The notes: generated by a model not told the origin, from the letters alone. Counted from the stretch's first letter, positions 32,951 to 44,765 are shown. The stretch: DNA of 64,000 nucleotides from Blastococcus sp. KM273128 (GCF_021698975.1 NZ_SSXA01000014.1:1-64000); one strand, 5' to 3'. Translations and numbers: made by a program.

Positions 32951-33961
32951 ATGGCTGCATCGACCGAGAGCGGGCGTCCGGCACCCGGGACGTGGGGCCC
33001 CGCCACCGGTGTCGGGTCGTTGCCCGGCAGCGACGCCGCCGAGGCGGTGCGCACCGTGGTGGGGGAGCTGCCCGAATTCGCCCACCTGCCCGAGCTGCCC
33101 GGCCGGGGCGCCGGGGCCGACATGCTCGGCCGCAGCGCCGCCCTGCTGGTCGACCTCGCCGTCGACCTCACCCCGGCGGGCTGGCGGCTGGTGCCGCGGC
33201 CCGGCATCGACCAGCAGCGGGCCGAGGAGTTCCTCGCCCGTGACCTCGACGCCCTGCACGACCTGGCGGACGGCTGGACCGGGCCGTTCAAGGTGCAGGC
33301 GACCGGACCGTGGACCCTCGCCGCGGGGCTGGAGCGCACCCGCGGCGACCGCGCGGTCGTGGACCCGGGCGCCCGCCGGGACCTGGGCCAGTCGCTGGCG
33401 GAGGGGCTGACCGCGCACGTGGCGGCCGTGCAGGCCCGGCTCCCCGGGGCGCGGGTGGTGGTGCAGCTCGACGAGCCGTCGGTCCCCGCCGTCCTCCAGG
33501 GCGCGCTGCCGACGGCGAGCGGGTTCGGGAAGCTGCCGGCGGTCGCCGCGGACGTCGTGGAGCAGGAGCTGGCGGCCGTGGTGCGCGCGCTGCCCGGGCC
33601 CGTGGTCGTGCACTGCTGCGCGCCCCGGATGCCGCTGGGGCTGTTCCGCGCCGCCGGTGCGGCCGGGCTCTCGTTCGACCTGGGCCTGGTGCAGGACCTC
33701 GACGCGGTGGGGGAGGCGGTGGACGCGGGGGTGCACCTGCTGCCCGGCGTCGTCCCCGGCACCGATGCCGCGCTGCCCGCGCCCAGGGCGACGGCGACGC
33801 GGGTGCAGGCGTGGTGGCGGGAGCTCGGCTTCGCCGCCGACCGCCTGCCGGACGCGGTGACGCTGACCCCCGCCTGCGGGCTGGCCGGTGCGACGCCGGC
33901 CTACGCCCGCGCGGCCATGCGCCAGGTGCGCGAGGCCGCGAAGTACCTGCAGCCCGGCTGA
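32951..33961 (+). CDS. core-MetE-like protein (methionine synthase C-terminal domain family)
   Basis: A 336-aa protein equal to the catalytic half of cobalamin-independent methionine synthase, without the N-terminal barrel. Zinc ligands are visible: His and Cys in VVVHCCAPRM (about 221-223) and Cys in TPACGLAGA (about 309). The position of the usual Glu ligand appears to be Asp (LSFDLG). The homocysteine-binding QLDEPS motif is kept. The orthologue next to ligA in M. tuberculosis (Rv3015c) is likewise stand-alone. Whether it uses a folate or another methyl donor is unknown. Confidence 0.8.
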   Translation: MAASTESGRPAPGTWGPATGVGSLPGSDAAEAVRTVVGELPEFAHLPELPGRGAGADMLGRSAALLVDLAVDLTPAGWRLVPRPGIDQQRAEEFLARDLDALHDLADGWTGPFKVQATGPWTLAAGLERTRGDRAVVDPGARRDLGQSLAEGLTAHVAAVQARLPGARVVVQLDEPSVPAVLQGALPTASGFGKLPAVAADVVEQELAAVVRALPGPVVVHCCAPRMPLGLFRAAGAAGLSFDLGLVQDLDAVGEAVDAGVHLLPGVVPGTDAALPAPRATATRVQAWWRELGFAADRLPDAVTLTPACGLAGATPAYARAAMRQVREAAKYLQPG

Positions 33962-36160
<2,199 letters not shown>

Positions 36161-36228
36161 CCGACGTTTCCTCACCACGCCCGCGCGGTGACGTCTGCGG
36201 CGGCCCGTCTGGCGAAGCGCTCACCGGG

Positions 36229-38541
36229 TCAGTAGGGCGGGGGAGTCGTGGTCGCGACCAGTCCGGTGGGGGTGGTCACCGTCAGCTGCCCGTCGGTGGC
36301 CAGTTCGTACCGCCAGCCCGGCGCCTGGTGCTTGCCCCGGTGGTGACCGGTGCAGAAGCCGACGAGGTTCTCCGCGCTGGTCGGACCCTCGGGCCAGGGG
36401 CGGTCGTGGTCCAGCTCCCCGCCGAGCGGCACGCGCCGGCGGCAGCCGGGGAAGCGGCACCGGCGGTCGCGGGCACGGAGGTACCGGTCGAGCGCGGCGC
36501 CGGGGCGGTACCCGTCGGTCGGGCCGGGCGGGCCGAGCCCGGGGCGGCCGGTGAGGTCGTGCGGGCAGCGGGCCCGCGCTCGGCGGCAGGCGGCGTCGTC
36601 GCAGCGGGCCAGGCGGCGGAGCTCACGGCTGTCGGTCAGCGCGAGCAGTGCGCCGGTGAGCTCGTCGACCACCGCGATCCGTGGCCGGTCGACCAGCGCC
36701 CCGCCGGCGCTGGCATCGAGCAGCGCGGCGAGGGCTGCGCGGCGGGACTCCCCGGCGGCGGCGCACGCGTCCAGGTCGCTCGGCGCACCGGTGACCCGAC
36801 CCGAGGGACTGCGCAGCCACGTGTCCTCGTCGTCGCGGTCGGCGCGCTGCGCGTCGGCCTGTGCCCGCCGGGCGCGACCGATCGCCCGGTCCAGGTCGAG
36901 AAGGGCATCCGCGGCGGCTTGCAGTGACTCATGAGCGCCGGCCCAGCGCGCGTCGCCGTCCCCGTCGTCCATCGCGGGTGCCGGCTCCGCCACGGGCCGG
37001 TGGCCAGGTGCTGGTCCGGGATCGGCAGGGGAGGCGCACCACGAACCGGGGTGGGGGTCGGTGCGGCCGGAGGAACCGGGAGCGGGGTCGGGGCGACCCG
37101 ACGAACCGGAGCTGAGATCAGGGTGGCTTCCTGGTCCCGAGCCGGCATCGGGGTCAGCGGCGGGCGCGGGATCGTCGAAGGCGCCGACGCTCTCGAGCCA
37201 GGCCACGTAGGGCGCTTCCTCGGCCCATCGCCGGAACAGTTCCTCCTCCGGTGTGTACTCGGCGCCGCCCCACTCACCCCGGAGAGCACGCGCTTCGACC
37301 TCCGCCCACCACCGCTCGTCGGCCTCCCGCCACTCCGTGGGCCAGGTGTCCATGGGCCAGCCGTCGGTGGGGCAGAGCTCGCCCGGCCCGGCGTCAGCTG
37401 AGCGAGCGTCGGCAGGCGTGGCGGCGTCGGTGGGGCAGAGCTCGCCCGGCGTGGCGCCGGCGGTAACGGTTCCCGGTCGGTCGTCGGCGCGAGGGTTCGC
37501 TGCCGGCGCGCGGTCGGGTGCGGGCGCATCCCCGGTGCTCTCGCAGCCATCCGCCGGCGATCCGGGGAGCAGGCCCAGGGCCCGGGCGAGCGCACGGACG
37601 ACCTCGGCCGGCACCGGTTCGCCGCCGATCTCACCGGGCTGGTCGCCACCGAGCAGGCTCCGCACCCCGGCCACCACGGTGAGCTGCGCTTGCACGGCGG
37701 GGAGGTCGTTCTCCCCGGGCCGCAGCACCAGGTCGAGCAGGCAGTCGGCCATCTTCTGGCCACGGGTACGGGGGTCCTCCGGCTCGTCCAGTGCGTCGGC
37801 GTACCGGCCCAGCGCGTCGAGCAGCGCCTGCGCCTCGGGCACCGTGAGCAGTGCGCCGAAGGCCGCCATCCCCTCGCGTCGATCCGACCGCACCGAGACG
37901 CCCCGCTCCTGCAGCGACGCGGCCAACCGTGCGGCTTCGTCACGTGCGTCCCGGGCCAGGCCGAGGCGGCGTGCCTTGGCGCCCAGCTGCGCAGGGGTGG
38001 TCACCCGGCCGGACATCCACGCGAGCAGATCGCGCTCGACGGCGGCCCGCCGCGCCGCGTCGGCGATGGTCGCCACCCGCTCCAGCATCGGCCACAGGTG
38101 CCCGGGGTGGATCTCGCCGCGCTCCAACGCGTCCAACGTCGCGGGGAGCCGGTGCACCAGCGTGAGCGACCGGGTGAGCAGTTGCTCGGCGGCCTGGGTG
38201 GAGAGGGACAGCGCCACCACGAGTTCCTGCGCCGCCCACTCGCTGACCTCGGCCAGCACCTCCGGACGTGCGGCGCGGCGTTCCTCGCTCATCGCCCCTG
38301 GCTGACCCGCCGGCCGGTCGGACGCCGCGGGACGGCTCGCGGCGAACTCGGCGACCGCCCGGGCGCGCAGGGCCGTCTGGCGGGCGATCTCGCGGTCGGC
38401 TGCCTGCACTGCGCCGAGCGGGCCGGTCGCCCACCCGGCAGCCGGCGGGACCACCGCTGGTCGGGTCGGTGCGGTGCAGGTGGTGGCGCACCGGGGCGCG
38501 GCCGGGCTGCTCGCTCCCATGTGCTCCGCGACCTGCGCCAT
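36229..38541 (-). CDS. DUF222 and HNH endonuclease domain protein (13E12-like family)
   Basis: A 770-aa protein with an N-terminal DUF222 helical domain (about 50-330), a long low-complexity Asp/Gly/Pro/Ser linker with repeated PGELCPTD and GSSGRPDP units, and a C-terminal HNH nuclease (RCRFPGCRRRVPLGGELDHDRPW ending in NLVGFCTGHH, about 690-745). Such proteins are multicopy in many actinobacteria and related to the mycobacterial REP13E12 family; their role is unknown. The start is set at ATG 38541 because TTGCCG, 17 nt, TATGAT and 7 nt precede it, so the TTG at 38577 is the -35 box and not a start codon. It sits between ligA and the ACT gene. Confidence 0.85.
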   Translation of the reverse strand: MAQVAEHMGASSPAAPRCATTCTAPTRPAVVPPAAGWATGPLGAVQAADREIARQTALRARAVAEFAASRPAASDRPAGQPGAMSEERRAARPEVLAEVSEWAAQELVVALSLSTQAAEQLLTRSLTLVHRLPATLDALERGEIHPGHLWPMLERVATIADAARRAAVERDLLAWMSGRVTTPAQLGAKARRLGLARDARDEAARLAASLQERGVSVRSDRREGMAAFGALLTVPEAQALLDALGRYADALDEPEDPRTRGQKMADCLLDLVLRPGENDLPAVQAQLTVVAGVRSLLGGDQPGEIGGEPVPAEVVRALARALGLLPGSPADGCESTGDAPAPDRAPAANPRADDRPGTVTAGATPGELCPTDAATPADARSADAGPGELCPTDGWPMDTWPTEWREADERWWAEVEARALRGEWGGAEYTPEEELFRRWAEEAPYVAWLESVGAFDDPAPAADPDAGSGPGSHPDLSSGSSGRPDPAPGSSGRTDPHPGSWCASPADPGPAPGHRPVAEPAPAMDDGDGDARWAGAHESLQAAADALLDLDRAIGRARRAQADAQRADRDDEDTWLRSPSGRVTGAPSDLDACAAAGESRRAALAALLDASAGGALVDRPRIAVVDELTGALLALTDSRELRRLARCDDAACRRARARCPHDLTGRPGLGPPGPTDGYRPGAALDRYLRARDRRCRFPGCRRRVPLGGELDHDRPWPEGPTSAENLVGFCTGHHRGKHQAPGWRYELATDGQLTVTTPTGLVATTTPPPY

Positions 38542-38548
38542 GCGTTCG

Positions 38549-38577
38549 ATCATACGTTCGAACACCTGTCGCGGCAA
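38549..38577 (-). promoter_or_regulatory. promoter of the DUF222-HNH gene
   Basis: On the minus strand, TTGCCG (38577-38572) and TATGAT (38554-38549) are separated by 17 nt, and the ATG at 38541 follows 7 nt later. The -10 lies in a tandem pair of 12-bp units beginning CGAACGTATG and CGAACGCATG. This is one of the best matches to a housekeeping promoter in the window. Confidence 0.7.
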
Positions 38578-38660
38578 GGCGGCTCGGTGCGGAAGTGCAG
38601 GTCAGCGGCCCCGGCGCGCGGTTTGGCGTCGAGCGGCAGGACTCAGGTGGGCGGCAGGGC

Positions 38661-39335
38661 TCAGCCGGGCGGCAGCTGTGCCACCGTCCTCGCGATGCCG
38701 GTGAAGTGCGCCAGCCGCAGCAGCTCCGACCGGCGGTAGGCCGGGCCGCCGGAGCGCCCGAGGACGATGGCCCGACCGGCCCCGTAGGGCACCGCCATCA
38801 TCTCGATGGCCATCTCCTGCCACCGCTCGGGCAGCCACGGCTCGTCGCTGGGCAGCAGCCGCGGCCCCGCCAGCGGGAGCCACGGCAGCGTCAGGGAGGC
38901 AAAGGACGGCGCCGCCTCGGACGCGGCCAGCACCGCGCCGTCGGCGAGCGGGGCCGGCTGCCCCGAGTCGTCCAGGATCACCACCCACCCGCTGTGGAAC
39001 ACCCGTGGCAGCGACTCGGTGAGCAGCGCGGTCGGCGGGCGGTCGCCGCGGGCCAGCGCGTCCAGCAGGTCCAGCTCCCGGTGGGTGTCCAGCGGGCCGG
39101 CGAAGGGGCGCAGCGACTCCACCTGCACCCCGGGCACGGTCCGGACGGCGGTGATCAGGCTGTCGGGCAGCCGGTCGCCGGGGAGGTCCACGACGACGTC
39201 GTCCACCGCGATGCCGTGGCCGCGCTCGAGCACGTCGAGCGAGACGATGTCGACGCCGGCCGTGCCGAGCGCCGTCGCGACGGCGCCGAGGATGCCGGGG
39301 CGGTCGGGCAGGACCAGGCGCAGGAGATAGGACAC
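38661..39335 (-). CDS. ACT domain protein
   Basis: A 224-aa protein with an N-terminal ACT domain (LRLVLPDRPGILGAVATALGTAGVDIVSLDV, about 5-75). The remaining 150 residues are a conserved extension (WVVILDDSGQPAPLADGAVLAASEAAPSF) seen in the orthologue beside gatC in M. tuberculosis (Rv3013). ACT domains bind amino acids, so an amino-acid-sensing role is plausible, but no effector is known to me. The GTG start follows GGAGGA closely. It is divergent from gatC. Confidence 0.82.
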   Translation of the reverse strand: MSYLLRLVLPDRPGILGAVATALGTAGVDIVSLDVLERGHGIAVDDVVVDLPGDRLPDSLITAVRTVPGVQVESLRPFAGPLDTHRELDLLDALARGDRPPTALLTESLPRVFHSGWVVILDDSGQPAPLADGAVLAASEAAPSFASLTLPWLPLAGPRLLPSDEPWLPERWQEMAIEMMAVPYGAGRAIVLGRSGGPAYRRSELLRLAHFTGIARTVAQLPPG

Positions 39336-39433
39336 GGTTCCTCCGGGGGACTGCTCGCCGGTTCGGGCCGATCTCCGTCGATCGCGGTCGGGAGGGAGCC
39401 TCTCACGCTGACCAGGGCCGGGGGGCCGCCACG

Positions 39434-39439
39434 TAGAGT
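39434..39439 (+). promoter_or_regulatory. -10 box for the gatCAB operon
   Basis: TAGAGT lies about 67 nt before the gatC ATG, so this operon has an untranslated leader. A weak GGAG (39491-39494) is the only Shine-Dalgarno candidate. Confidence 0.4.
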
Positions 39440-39506
39440 GGCCCGGTCACGTCCCGGGTGCCAGAGCTGGCCGCCGGGCACTGCCGAAGTGGAGTTCCGC
39501 CGCAGC

Positions 39507-39824
39507 ATGAGCACCCCCTCCCCGAAGGGCCAACTGACCCGCGACGAGGTGGCCCACCTGGCGCACCTGTCCCGGCTCGCGGTGAGCGACGAGGAGCTCG
39601 ACCTCTTCGCCGGCCAGCTCGCCGCCGTGCTGGACGCCGTCGCGCAGGTCGGCAAGGCCGACGTCGCCGACGTGCCGCCCACCACGCACGCGGTGCCGAT
39701 GACCAACGTCATGCGTCCCGACGTCGTCCGGCCCAGCCTGCCCCGCGACGTCGTCCTCGACGGCGCGCCGGCCGCGGAGGACGACCGCTTCAGGGTGCCG
39801 CGGATCCTGGGGGAGGAGGCGTGA
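39507..39824 (+). CDS. gatC: Asp-tRNA(Asn)/Glu-tRNA(Gln) amidotransferase subunit C
   Basis: GatC (105 aa) stabilises the GatA-GatB complex that converts Glu-tRNA(Gln) and Asp-tRNA(Asn) to their amides. It shows [29 protein letters not shown] and the C-terminal [19 protein letters not shown]. The GTG of gatA overlaps its stop by 4 nt. Confidence 0.95.
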   Translation: MSTPSPKGQLTRDEVAHLAHLSRLAVSDEELDLFAGQLAAVLDAVAQVGKADVADVPPTTHAVPMTNVMRPDVVRPSLPRDVVLDGAPAAEDDRFRVPRILGEEA

Positions 39825-41347
39825 GCGACGTGACCGCCACCGACATCACCACCACCAGCGCCGCCGCGCTCGGCGAGGCGCTGCGCGCCGGTGAGCTCAG
39901 CTCGGTCGAGGTGACCCGCGCCTACCTGGACCGCATCCAGGCCGAGGACGCGACCATCGGCGCCTACCTGCACGTCGACGCCGAGGCCGCGCTGCGGGCC
40001 GCCGAGCAGGTCGACGCCGCCCGCGCGAAGGGGGAGGAGCTCGGCCCGCTGGCCGGCGTCCCTCTCGCGCTCAAGGACGTCGTCGTCACCGAGGGCGTGC
40101 CCACGACCAGCGGCTCGAAGATCCTCGAGGGCTGGCGGCCGCCGTACGACGCCACCGTGGCCGCCCGGCTGAAGGCCGCCGGCACGGTGCTGCTCGGCAA
40201 GACCAACATGGACGAGTTCGCGATGGGCTCCTCCACCGAGAACTCCGCCTACCGGGTCACCCGCAACCCCTGGGACACCGACCGCATCCCGGGCGGCTCC
40301 TCCGGTGGCTCGTCGGCCGCGGTCGCCGCCGGCCTGGCCCCGTGGGCCATCGGCACCGACACCGGCGGTTCGATCCGCCAGCCCGCCGCCGTCACCGGCC
40401 TGGTCGGGCACAAGCCCACCTACGGGTCGGTCTCCCGCTCCGGGCTCATCGCGTTCTCCTCCAGCCTCGACCAGGCCGGCCCGATGACGCGCACCGTGCT
40501 GGACGCCGCGCTGCTGCACGAGGCGATCGGCGGGCACGACCCGCTCGACTCGACGAGCATCGACGCGCCCGTCCCCGTGCTCGCCGAGGCCGCCCGCCGC
40601 GGTGCCGGTGGCGACCTGTCCGGCCTGCGGGTCGGCGTCGTCACCGAGCTGGGCGGCGACGGCCACACCGACGGGTACGAGCCCGGCGTGCTGGCGCGCG
40701 TGGCCGAGGCGGTCGCACTGCTGGAGGGCATGGGCGCGGAGGTGCGGCAGGTCTCCTGCCCGGCGTTCGACCTGGCCCTGCCGGCGTACTACCTGATCGC
40801 CCCGAGCGAGGCGTCGTCCAACCTGGCCCGCTTCGACGGCGTCCGGTACGGCCTGCGGGTCGGCGACGACGGCAGCCGCGACCTCGACGAGGTCATGGCG
40901 CTCACCCGCGAGCAGGGCTTCGGTCACGAGGTGAAGCGCCGGATCATCCTCGGCACCTACGCGCTGTCCAGCGGCTACTACGACGCCTACTACGGGCAGG
41001 CGCAGAAGGTCCGCACGCTGATCACGCGCGACTTCACCAGCGCCTGGGACGACGTCGACGTGCTGGTCAGCCCGACCAGCCCGACGGTGGCCTGGCCGAT
41101 CGGCGCCCGCGTCGACGACCCGATCGCCATGTACGCCGCCGACCTGTGCACGCTGCCGGCCAGCCTCGCGGGCATCCCGGCCATCTCCGTGCCGTGCGGG
41201 CTCTCCGAGGGCCTGCCGGTCGGCTTCCAGATCATGGCGCCAGCGCTGGCCGACGACCGGTGCTACCGCGTCGCGGCCGCCCTGGAGGCCGCGCAGGACG
41301 CCGCCCGCGGGCACGCCCTGCTCGACGCCATCGGGGGCCGGGCGTGA
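39821..41347 (+). CDS. gatA: Asp-tRNA(Asn)/Glu-tRNA(Gln) amidotransferase subunit A
   Basis: GatA (508 aa) is the amidase-signature subunit that frees ammonia from glutamine. The catalytic Lys is in [12 protein letters not shown], and the cis-Ser and nucleophile Ser are in [14 protein letters not shown] and [13 protein letters not shown]. The start overlaps gatC (GTGA) and the stop overlaps the following small membrane gene (GTGA). Confidence 0.96.
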   Translation: MSDVTATDITTTSAAALGEALRAGELSSVEVTRAYLDRIQAEDATIGAYLHVDAEAALRAAEQVDAARAKGEELGPLAGVPLALKDVVVTEGVPTTSGSKILEGWRPPYDATVAARLKAAGTVLLGKTNMDEFAMGSSTENSAYRVTRNPWDTDRIPGGSSGGSSAAVAAGLAPWAIGTDTGGSIRQPAAVTGLVGHKPTYGSVSRSGLIAFSSSLDQAGPMTRTVLDAALLHEAIGGHDPLDSTSIDAPVPVLAEAARRGAGGDLSGLRVGVVTELGGDGHTDGYEPGVLARVAEAVALLEGMGAEVRQVSCPAFDLALPAYYLIAPSEASSNLARFDGVRYGLRVGDDGSRDLDEVMALTREQGFGHEVKRRIILGTYALSSGYYDAYYGQAQKVRTLITRDFTSAWDDVDVLVSPTSPTVAWPIGARVDDPIAMYAADLCTLPASLAGIPAISVPCGLSEGLPVGFQIMAPALADDRCYRVAAALEAAQDAARGHALLDAIGGRA

Positions 41348-41538
41348 ACGGCCCGCTCAAGGCCGCCTGGGCGCTCACCGCGTTCGTCATCGTCGCCGGC
41401 GTCGTCGGCTGGGCCGTCACCGGCGAGGCCGTCTTCGCCGTGTTCCTGGTCCTCGGCGTGCTGACCGCCGTCGGCGCCGTGGTGACCGGCCGCCAGCAGC
41501 CGGGCCCGGCCGCCCCGAAGGAGGACGACCCCTCGTGA
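41344..41538 (+). CDS. 64-aa membrane protein nested in the gat operon
   Basis: The protein has two predicted transmembrane helices ([18 protein letters not shown] and [19 protein letters not shown]) joined by a short turn, and a hydrophilic tail ([15 protein letters not shown]). Its GTG overlaps the gatA stop by 4 nt and its stop overlaps the gatB GTG by 4 nt, so it is almost certainly translated, coupled to both. In M. tuberculosis pfkA lies between gatA and gatB. No function is known to me; codon use is like its neighbours. Confidence 0.8.
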   Translation: MNGPLKAAWALTAFVIVAGVVGWAVTGEAVFAVFLVLGVLTAVGAVVTGRQQPGPAAPKEDDPS

Positions 41539-43034
41539 CCGACACCCTCGTGGACCTCGACGAGGTCCTGACCCGCTACGAGCCGGTCATCGGCCTGGAG
41601 ACCCACGTCGAGCTGGGCACCGCGTCGAAGATGTTCTGCGGCTGCTCGACGACGTTCGGCGCCGAGCCCAACACCCAGACCTGCCCGGTCTGCCTGGGCC
41701 TGCCGGGCTCGCTGCCGGTGGTCAACGCCGACGCCATCGAGTCGACGATCCGCATCGGCCTGGCGCTCGGCTGCCGGATCGCGTCGTGGTCGCGCTTCGC
41801 CCGGAAGAACTACTTCTACCCGGACATCCCCAAGGGCTTCCAGACCAGCCAGTACGACGAGCCGCTGTGCACCGCCGGCCACCTGGACGTCGAGGTGGAC
41901 GGCGAGACCTACCGCGTCGAGATCGAGCGGGTGCACATCGAGGAGGACACCGGCAAGAACCTGCACGTCGGTGGCGCCACCGGCCGCATCCACGGCGCCG
42001 ACCACTCGCTGGTCGACTACAACCGCGCCGGGATCCCGCTGGTCGAGATCGTCACCCGGCCGATCCCCGGCACGGGAGCCAGGGCCCCCGAGGTGGCCCG
42101 CGCCTACGTCACCGAGCTGCGCGAGATCCTGCTCGCGCTCGGTGTCTCCGAGGTCCGCATGGAGCAGGGCAACCTGCGCAGCGACGTCAACACCTCGCTG
42201 GCCCCGATCGGCAGCCTCGAGTGGGGCACCCGCACCGAGACCAAGAACGTCAACTCGCTGCGCTCGGTGGAGCGCGCGGTGCGCTACGAGATGCGCCGCC
42301 AGGCCGCGGTCCTCGACGCCGGTGAGCGCGTGGTGCAGGAGACCCGGCACTTCCACGAGGACACCGGTTCGACGTCGGAGGGCCGCAGCAAGGAGGAGGC
42401 CACCGACTACCGGTACTTCCCCGAGCCCGACCTCGTCCCGATCGCGCCCGACGAGGAGTGGATCGAGAAGCTCCGGGCCGCGCTGCCCGAGCTGCCGGCC
42501 GCCCGCCGCGCCCGGCTGCAGGAGGAGTGGGGGCTCTCGGCCACCGAGATGGCGTGGATCGTCAACGCGGGCGCCCTCGGCCTGGTGAGCGAGACCGTCG
42601 CCGCCGGCGCCACCCCGGCGGACGCGCGCAAGTGGTGGCTGGGCGAGCTCGCCCGGCGGGCGAACGACGCCGGCGTCGAGCTCGCGGAGCTGCCGGTCAC
42701 GCCGCGGCAGGTCGCCGAGCTGGCGGGCCTCGTGCAGGCCGGCACGGTCAACGACCAGCTGGCCCGCCAGGCGCTGGACGGCGTGCTCGCCGGCGAGGGT
42801 GACCCCGCGGCGGTCGTGGAGTCCCGAGGCCTCGCGGTCATGGGCGAGTCCGACGAGCTGGTCGCCGCCGTCGACGCCGCGATCGAGGGCAACCCCGACG
42901 TCGCCGAGAAGGTGCGCGGCGGCAAGGTCCAGGCGATCGGGGCGCTCGTCGGCGCGGTCATGAAGACCACCCGCGGCAAGGCCGACGCCGCCACCGTGAA
43001 GCGGATGCTGGAGGAGCGGCTGACCGGCTCCTAA
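41535..43034 (+). CDS. gatB: Asp-tRNA(Asn)/Glu-tRNA(Gln) amidotransferase subunit B
   Basis: GatB (499 aa) carries the kinase-like domain that activates the misacylated tRNA and a C-terminal YqeY/tail domain. It begins [25 protein letters not shown] and has [35 protein letters not shown] and [14 protein letters not shown]. Its TAA stop (43032-43034) forms the first bases of the -10 box for the GNAT gene. Confidence 0.97.
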   Translation: MTDTLVDLDEVLTRYEPVIGLETHVELGTASKMFCGCSTTFGAEPNTQTCPVCLGLPGSLPVVNADAIESTIRIGLALGCRIASWSRFARKNYFYPDIPKGFQTSQYDEPLCTAGHLDVEVDGETYRVEIERVHIEEDTGKNLHVGGATGRIHGADHSLVDYNRAGIPLVEIVTRPIPGTGARAPEVARAYVTELREILLALGVSEVRMEQGNLRSDVNTSLAPIGSLEWGTRTETKNVNSLRSVERAVRYEMRRQAAVLDAGERVVQETRHFHEDTGSTSEGRSKEEATDYRYFPEPDLVPIAPDEEWIEKLRAALPELPAARRARLQEEWGLSATEMAWIVNAGALGLVSETVAAGATPADARKWWLGELARRANDAGVELAELPVTPRQVAELAGLVQAGTVNDQLARQALDGVLAGEGDPAAVVESRGLAVMGESDELVAAVDAAIEGNPDVAEKVRGGKVQAIGALVGAVMKTTRGKADAATVKRMLEERLTGS

Positions 43035-43037
43035 CCT
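43032..43037 (+). promoter_or_regulatory. -10 box built on the gatB stop codon
   Basis: TAACCT starts with the gatB TAA and ends 7 nt before GTG 43045, with no Shine-Dalgarno between. Confidence 0.5.
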
Positions 43038-43044
43038 CTGCCGC

Positions 43045-43581
43045 GTGGGGTCGCCCGAGGTCGAGCTGCGCCCGCTGCGGCGCGCCGACCTGCCGCTGCT
43101 GGCGCGCTGGCTGGCCGAACCGCTGGTGCGCCGCTGGTGGAACGACGACCCCGCCGCGGTGGAGGCGCAGTACGGCCCGAGCATCGACGGGGACGACCCC
43201 ACCGCCGTGGACCTCGGGGTGCACGGCGGTGAGCCGTTCGGCTTGGTGCGGGTCTACCGGTTCGACGACGAGCCGGAGTCGGCGGCCGAGTTGCGGGGGG
43301 TCTGCCCGGTCCCACCCGGGGCGCTGGGCATCGACTACCTGGTGGGGGAGCCGTCCGTGCGCGGCCGCGGCCTCGGCGCCGGGATGATCGCGGCAGCCGT
43401 GGCCCGGAACTTCGCCGACCACCCGGACGCCACCGAGGTGCTGGTGCCGGTCGTCGCGGTCAACGAGGCCTCCTGGCGCGCCCTGCGCCGGGCGGGCGCC
43501 ACCTCGTACGCCGACGGCGAGATGGAACCGGACAACCCGGTGGACTCCCGGCAGCACGTCGTCCACCGGTTCGTGCGCTGA
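43045..43581 (+). CDS. GNAT family N-acetyltransferase
   Basis: A 178-aa acyltransferase. The acetyl-CoA loop is VRGRGLGAGMIAAAV, followed by VNEASWRALRRAGA; the N-terminal LARWLAEPLVRRWWNDD and GIDYLVGE resemble the AAC(6')-Ib-like subgroup, which also contains siderophore and uncharacterised acetyltransferases. The substrate cannot be assigned and I do not call it a resistance gene. It is probably leaderless from TAACCT at 43032. It converges on the sugar-dehydrogenase gene with a 3-nt gap. Confidence 0.85.
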   Translation: MGSPEVELRPLRRADLPLLARWLAEPLVRRWWNDDPAAVEAQYGPSIDGDDPTAVDLGVHGGEPFGLVRVYRFDDEPESAAELRGVCPVPPGALGIDYLVGEPSVRGRGLGAGMIAAAVARNFADHPDATEVLVPVVAVNEASWRALRRAGATSYADGEMEPDNPVDSRQHVVHRFVR

Positions 43582-43584
43582 CTC

Positions 43585-44715
43585 CTAGAGCGGGGAGTTC
43601 GGCTGGCCGCCGGGCGGGCGGATACGCAGCACCTTGTCGTCGTCCTCGGCGGGGGAGCCGGCGCCGTCGCGGTTCGACGTCGTCACCCAGAGCGCGCCCT
43701 GGGCGTCCAGGACGACGGTGCGCAGCCGGCCGTACCGGTCGGTGAGCACCTCGTCCACGGCGCCGTCGACCGGGACGCCGTTCTCGTCGAGGGTGATGAC
43801 GTGCACCCGCTGCCCGTCCCGGGCGCCCAGGAAGACGGTGCCGTTGGCCACCGCGCAGCCGCCCAGCCCGCCCTCCCCGGCCGGGACGGTCAGCAGGGGG
43901 ACGCCCTCGCCGTCCTCCTGGACCAGGTCGACCTCGTCGGGCCCCTGGCGCGACTCGTCGGTGGCGTACAGCCGCTCCCCGTCCTGGCAGAGCGCCGTCA
44001 CGTCCCGGTACCCCCGGCTGTGCACCGGGGTGAGGCTCTGCACCGGACTGCCGAAGACGTCGATGCGCAGCACCTTGCCGGCCAGCGACCCGGGGTCCGC
44101 CGCGAGCGCCGGGTCGCCGGTGTCACCGGTGCCGACGTAGAGGTTCCCGTCCGCGCCGGTCAGCAGCGCGCCGCCGTTGCCGGTCTCCCCGCGCGGGATG
44201 CCGGTGAGGACCGGGTTCGGCGTCCCCCCGATCGGGAAGCGCACCACGCGGTTGTCCGTCGCCGTGGTGATGTAGGCGAAGAGCAGCCCGTCCTCGAGGA
44301 AGGTGGGGGAGAGCGCGAGCCCCAGGAGCCCGCCGTCGCCGCTGGTGTCCACCCCCGGCACGGTCATGAGCTCCACCGCGGGGGACCGGTCGGGGAAGAC
44401 CTGCAGCAGGCGCCCGGTCTCCCGCTCGCCGACCACGGCCGTGCCGTCGGGCAGCAGCACCAGGCCGGTGGGCACGTCCAGCCCGGTGGCGACGACGTTC
44501 GGGTCGCTCTCCTCCTCGCCCGAGCCCGGCTGCGCCGGGTCCGCGGGCGGCGGGAGGGTCGCCGTGGGCGGCCCCACCTGCGGCGGCGGACCCTCGGGCA
44601 GCGGCCGGAAGGGGCCGGCGGGCTCGTAGCCGCCACCGCCGCAGCCGGTCAGCAGCGCACCGGCGAGCAGGACGGCGGCCGCGCGCGGTGCGCCCCGCGC
44701 CCTCGTCGGCCTCAC
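43585..44715 (-). CDS. PQQ-dependent sugar dehydrogenase-like lipoprotein
   Basis: A 376-aa exported protein with a lipobox (LLTGC, Cys at about residue 25), a Pro-rich linker, and a six-bladed beta-propeller of the glucose/sorbosone dehydrogenase family (ATGLDVPTGLVLLPDGTAVVGE, GDGGLLGLALSPTF, GNLYVGTGDTGDP, LRIDVFG). Whether PQQ is bound is uncertain: no pqq genes are in the window and many actinobacterial members are uncharacterised. The GTG start follows TACCCT (44728 to 44723, minus strand) by 7 nt, so it is probably leaderless, sharing a 62-nt divergent promoter region with the hydroxyacid dehydrogenase gene. Confidence 0.85.
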   Translation of the reverse strand: MRPTRARGAPRAAAVLLAGALLTGCGGGGYEPAGPFRPLPEGPPPQVGPPTATLPPPADPAQPGSGEEESDPNVVATGLDVPTGLVLLPDGTAVVGERETGRLLQVFPDRSPAVELMTVPGVDTSGDGGLLGLALSPTFLEDGLLFAYITTATDNRVVRFPIGGTPNPVLTGIPRGETGNGGALLTGADGNLYVGTGDTGDPALAADPGSLAGKVLRIDVFGSPVQSLTPVHSRGYRDVTALCQDGERLYATDESRQGPDEVDLVQEDGEGVPLLTVPAGEGGLGGCAVANGTVFLGARDGQRVHVITLDENGVPVDGAVDEVLTDRYGRLRTVVLDAQGALWVTTSNRDGAGSPAEDDDKVLRIRPPGGQPNSPL

Positions 44716-44765
44716 CCGGCCCAGGGTACGTGCGGCCGCCGTGCGCGCGCGGGCGCGCCGCTGGC

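Noticed and set aside
38575-38577. TTG as start codon of the DUF222-HNH gene
   Set aside because: It forms the -35 box TTGCCG, correctly spaced from TATGAT, so the mRNA begins downstream; ATG 38541 is used instead.
43045-43581. Aminoglycoside 6'-N-acetyltransferase (resistance gene)
   Set aside because: Only the GNAT fold and general AAC(6')-like layout are visible; many family members have other substrates and there is no mobile context.
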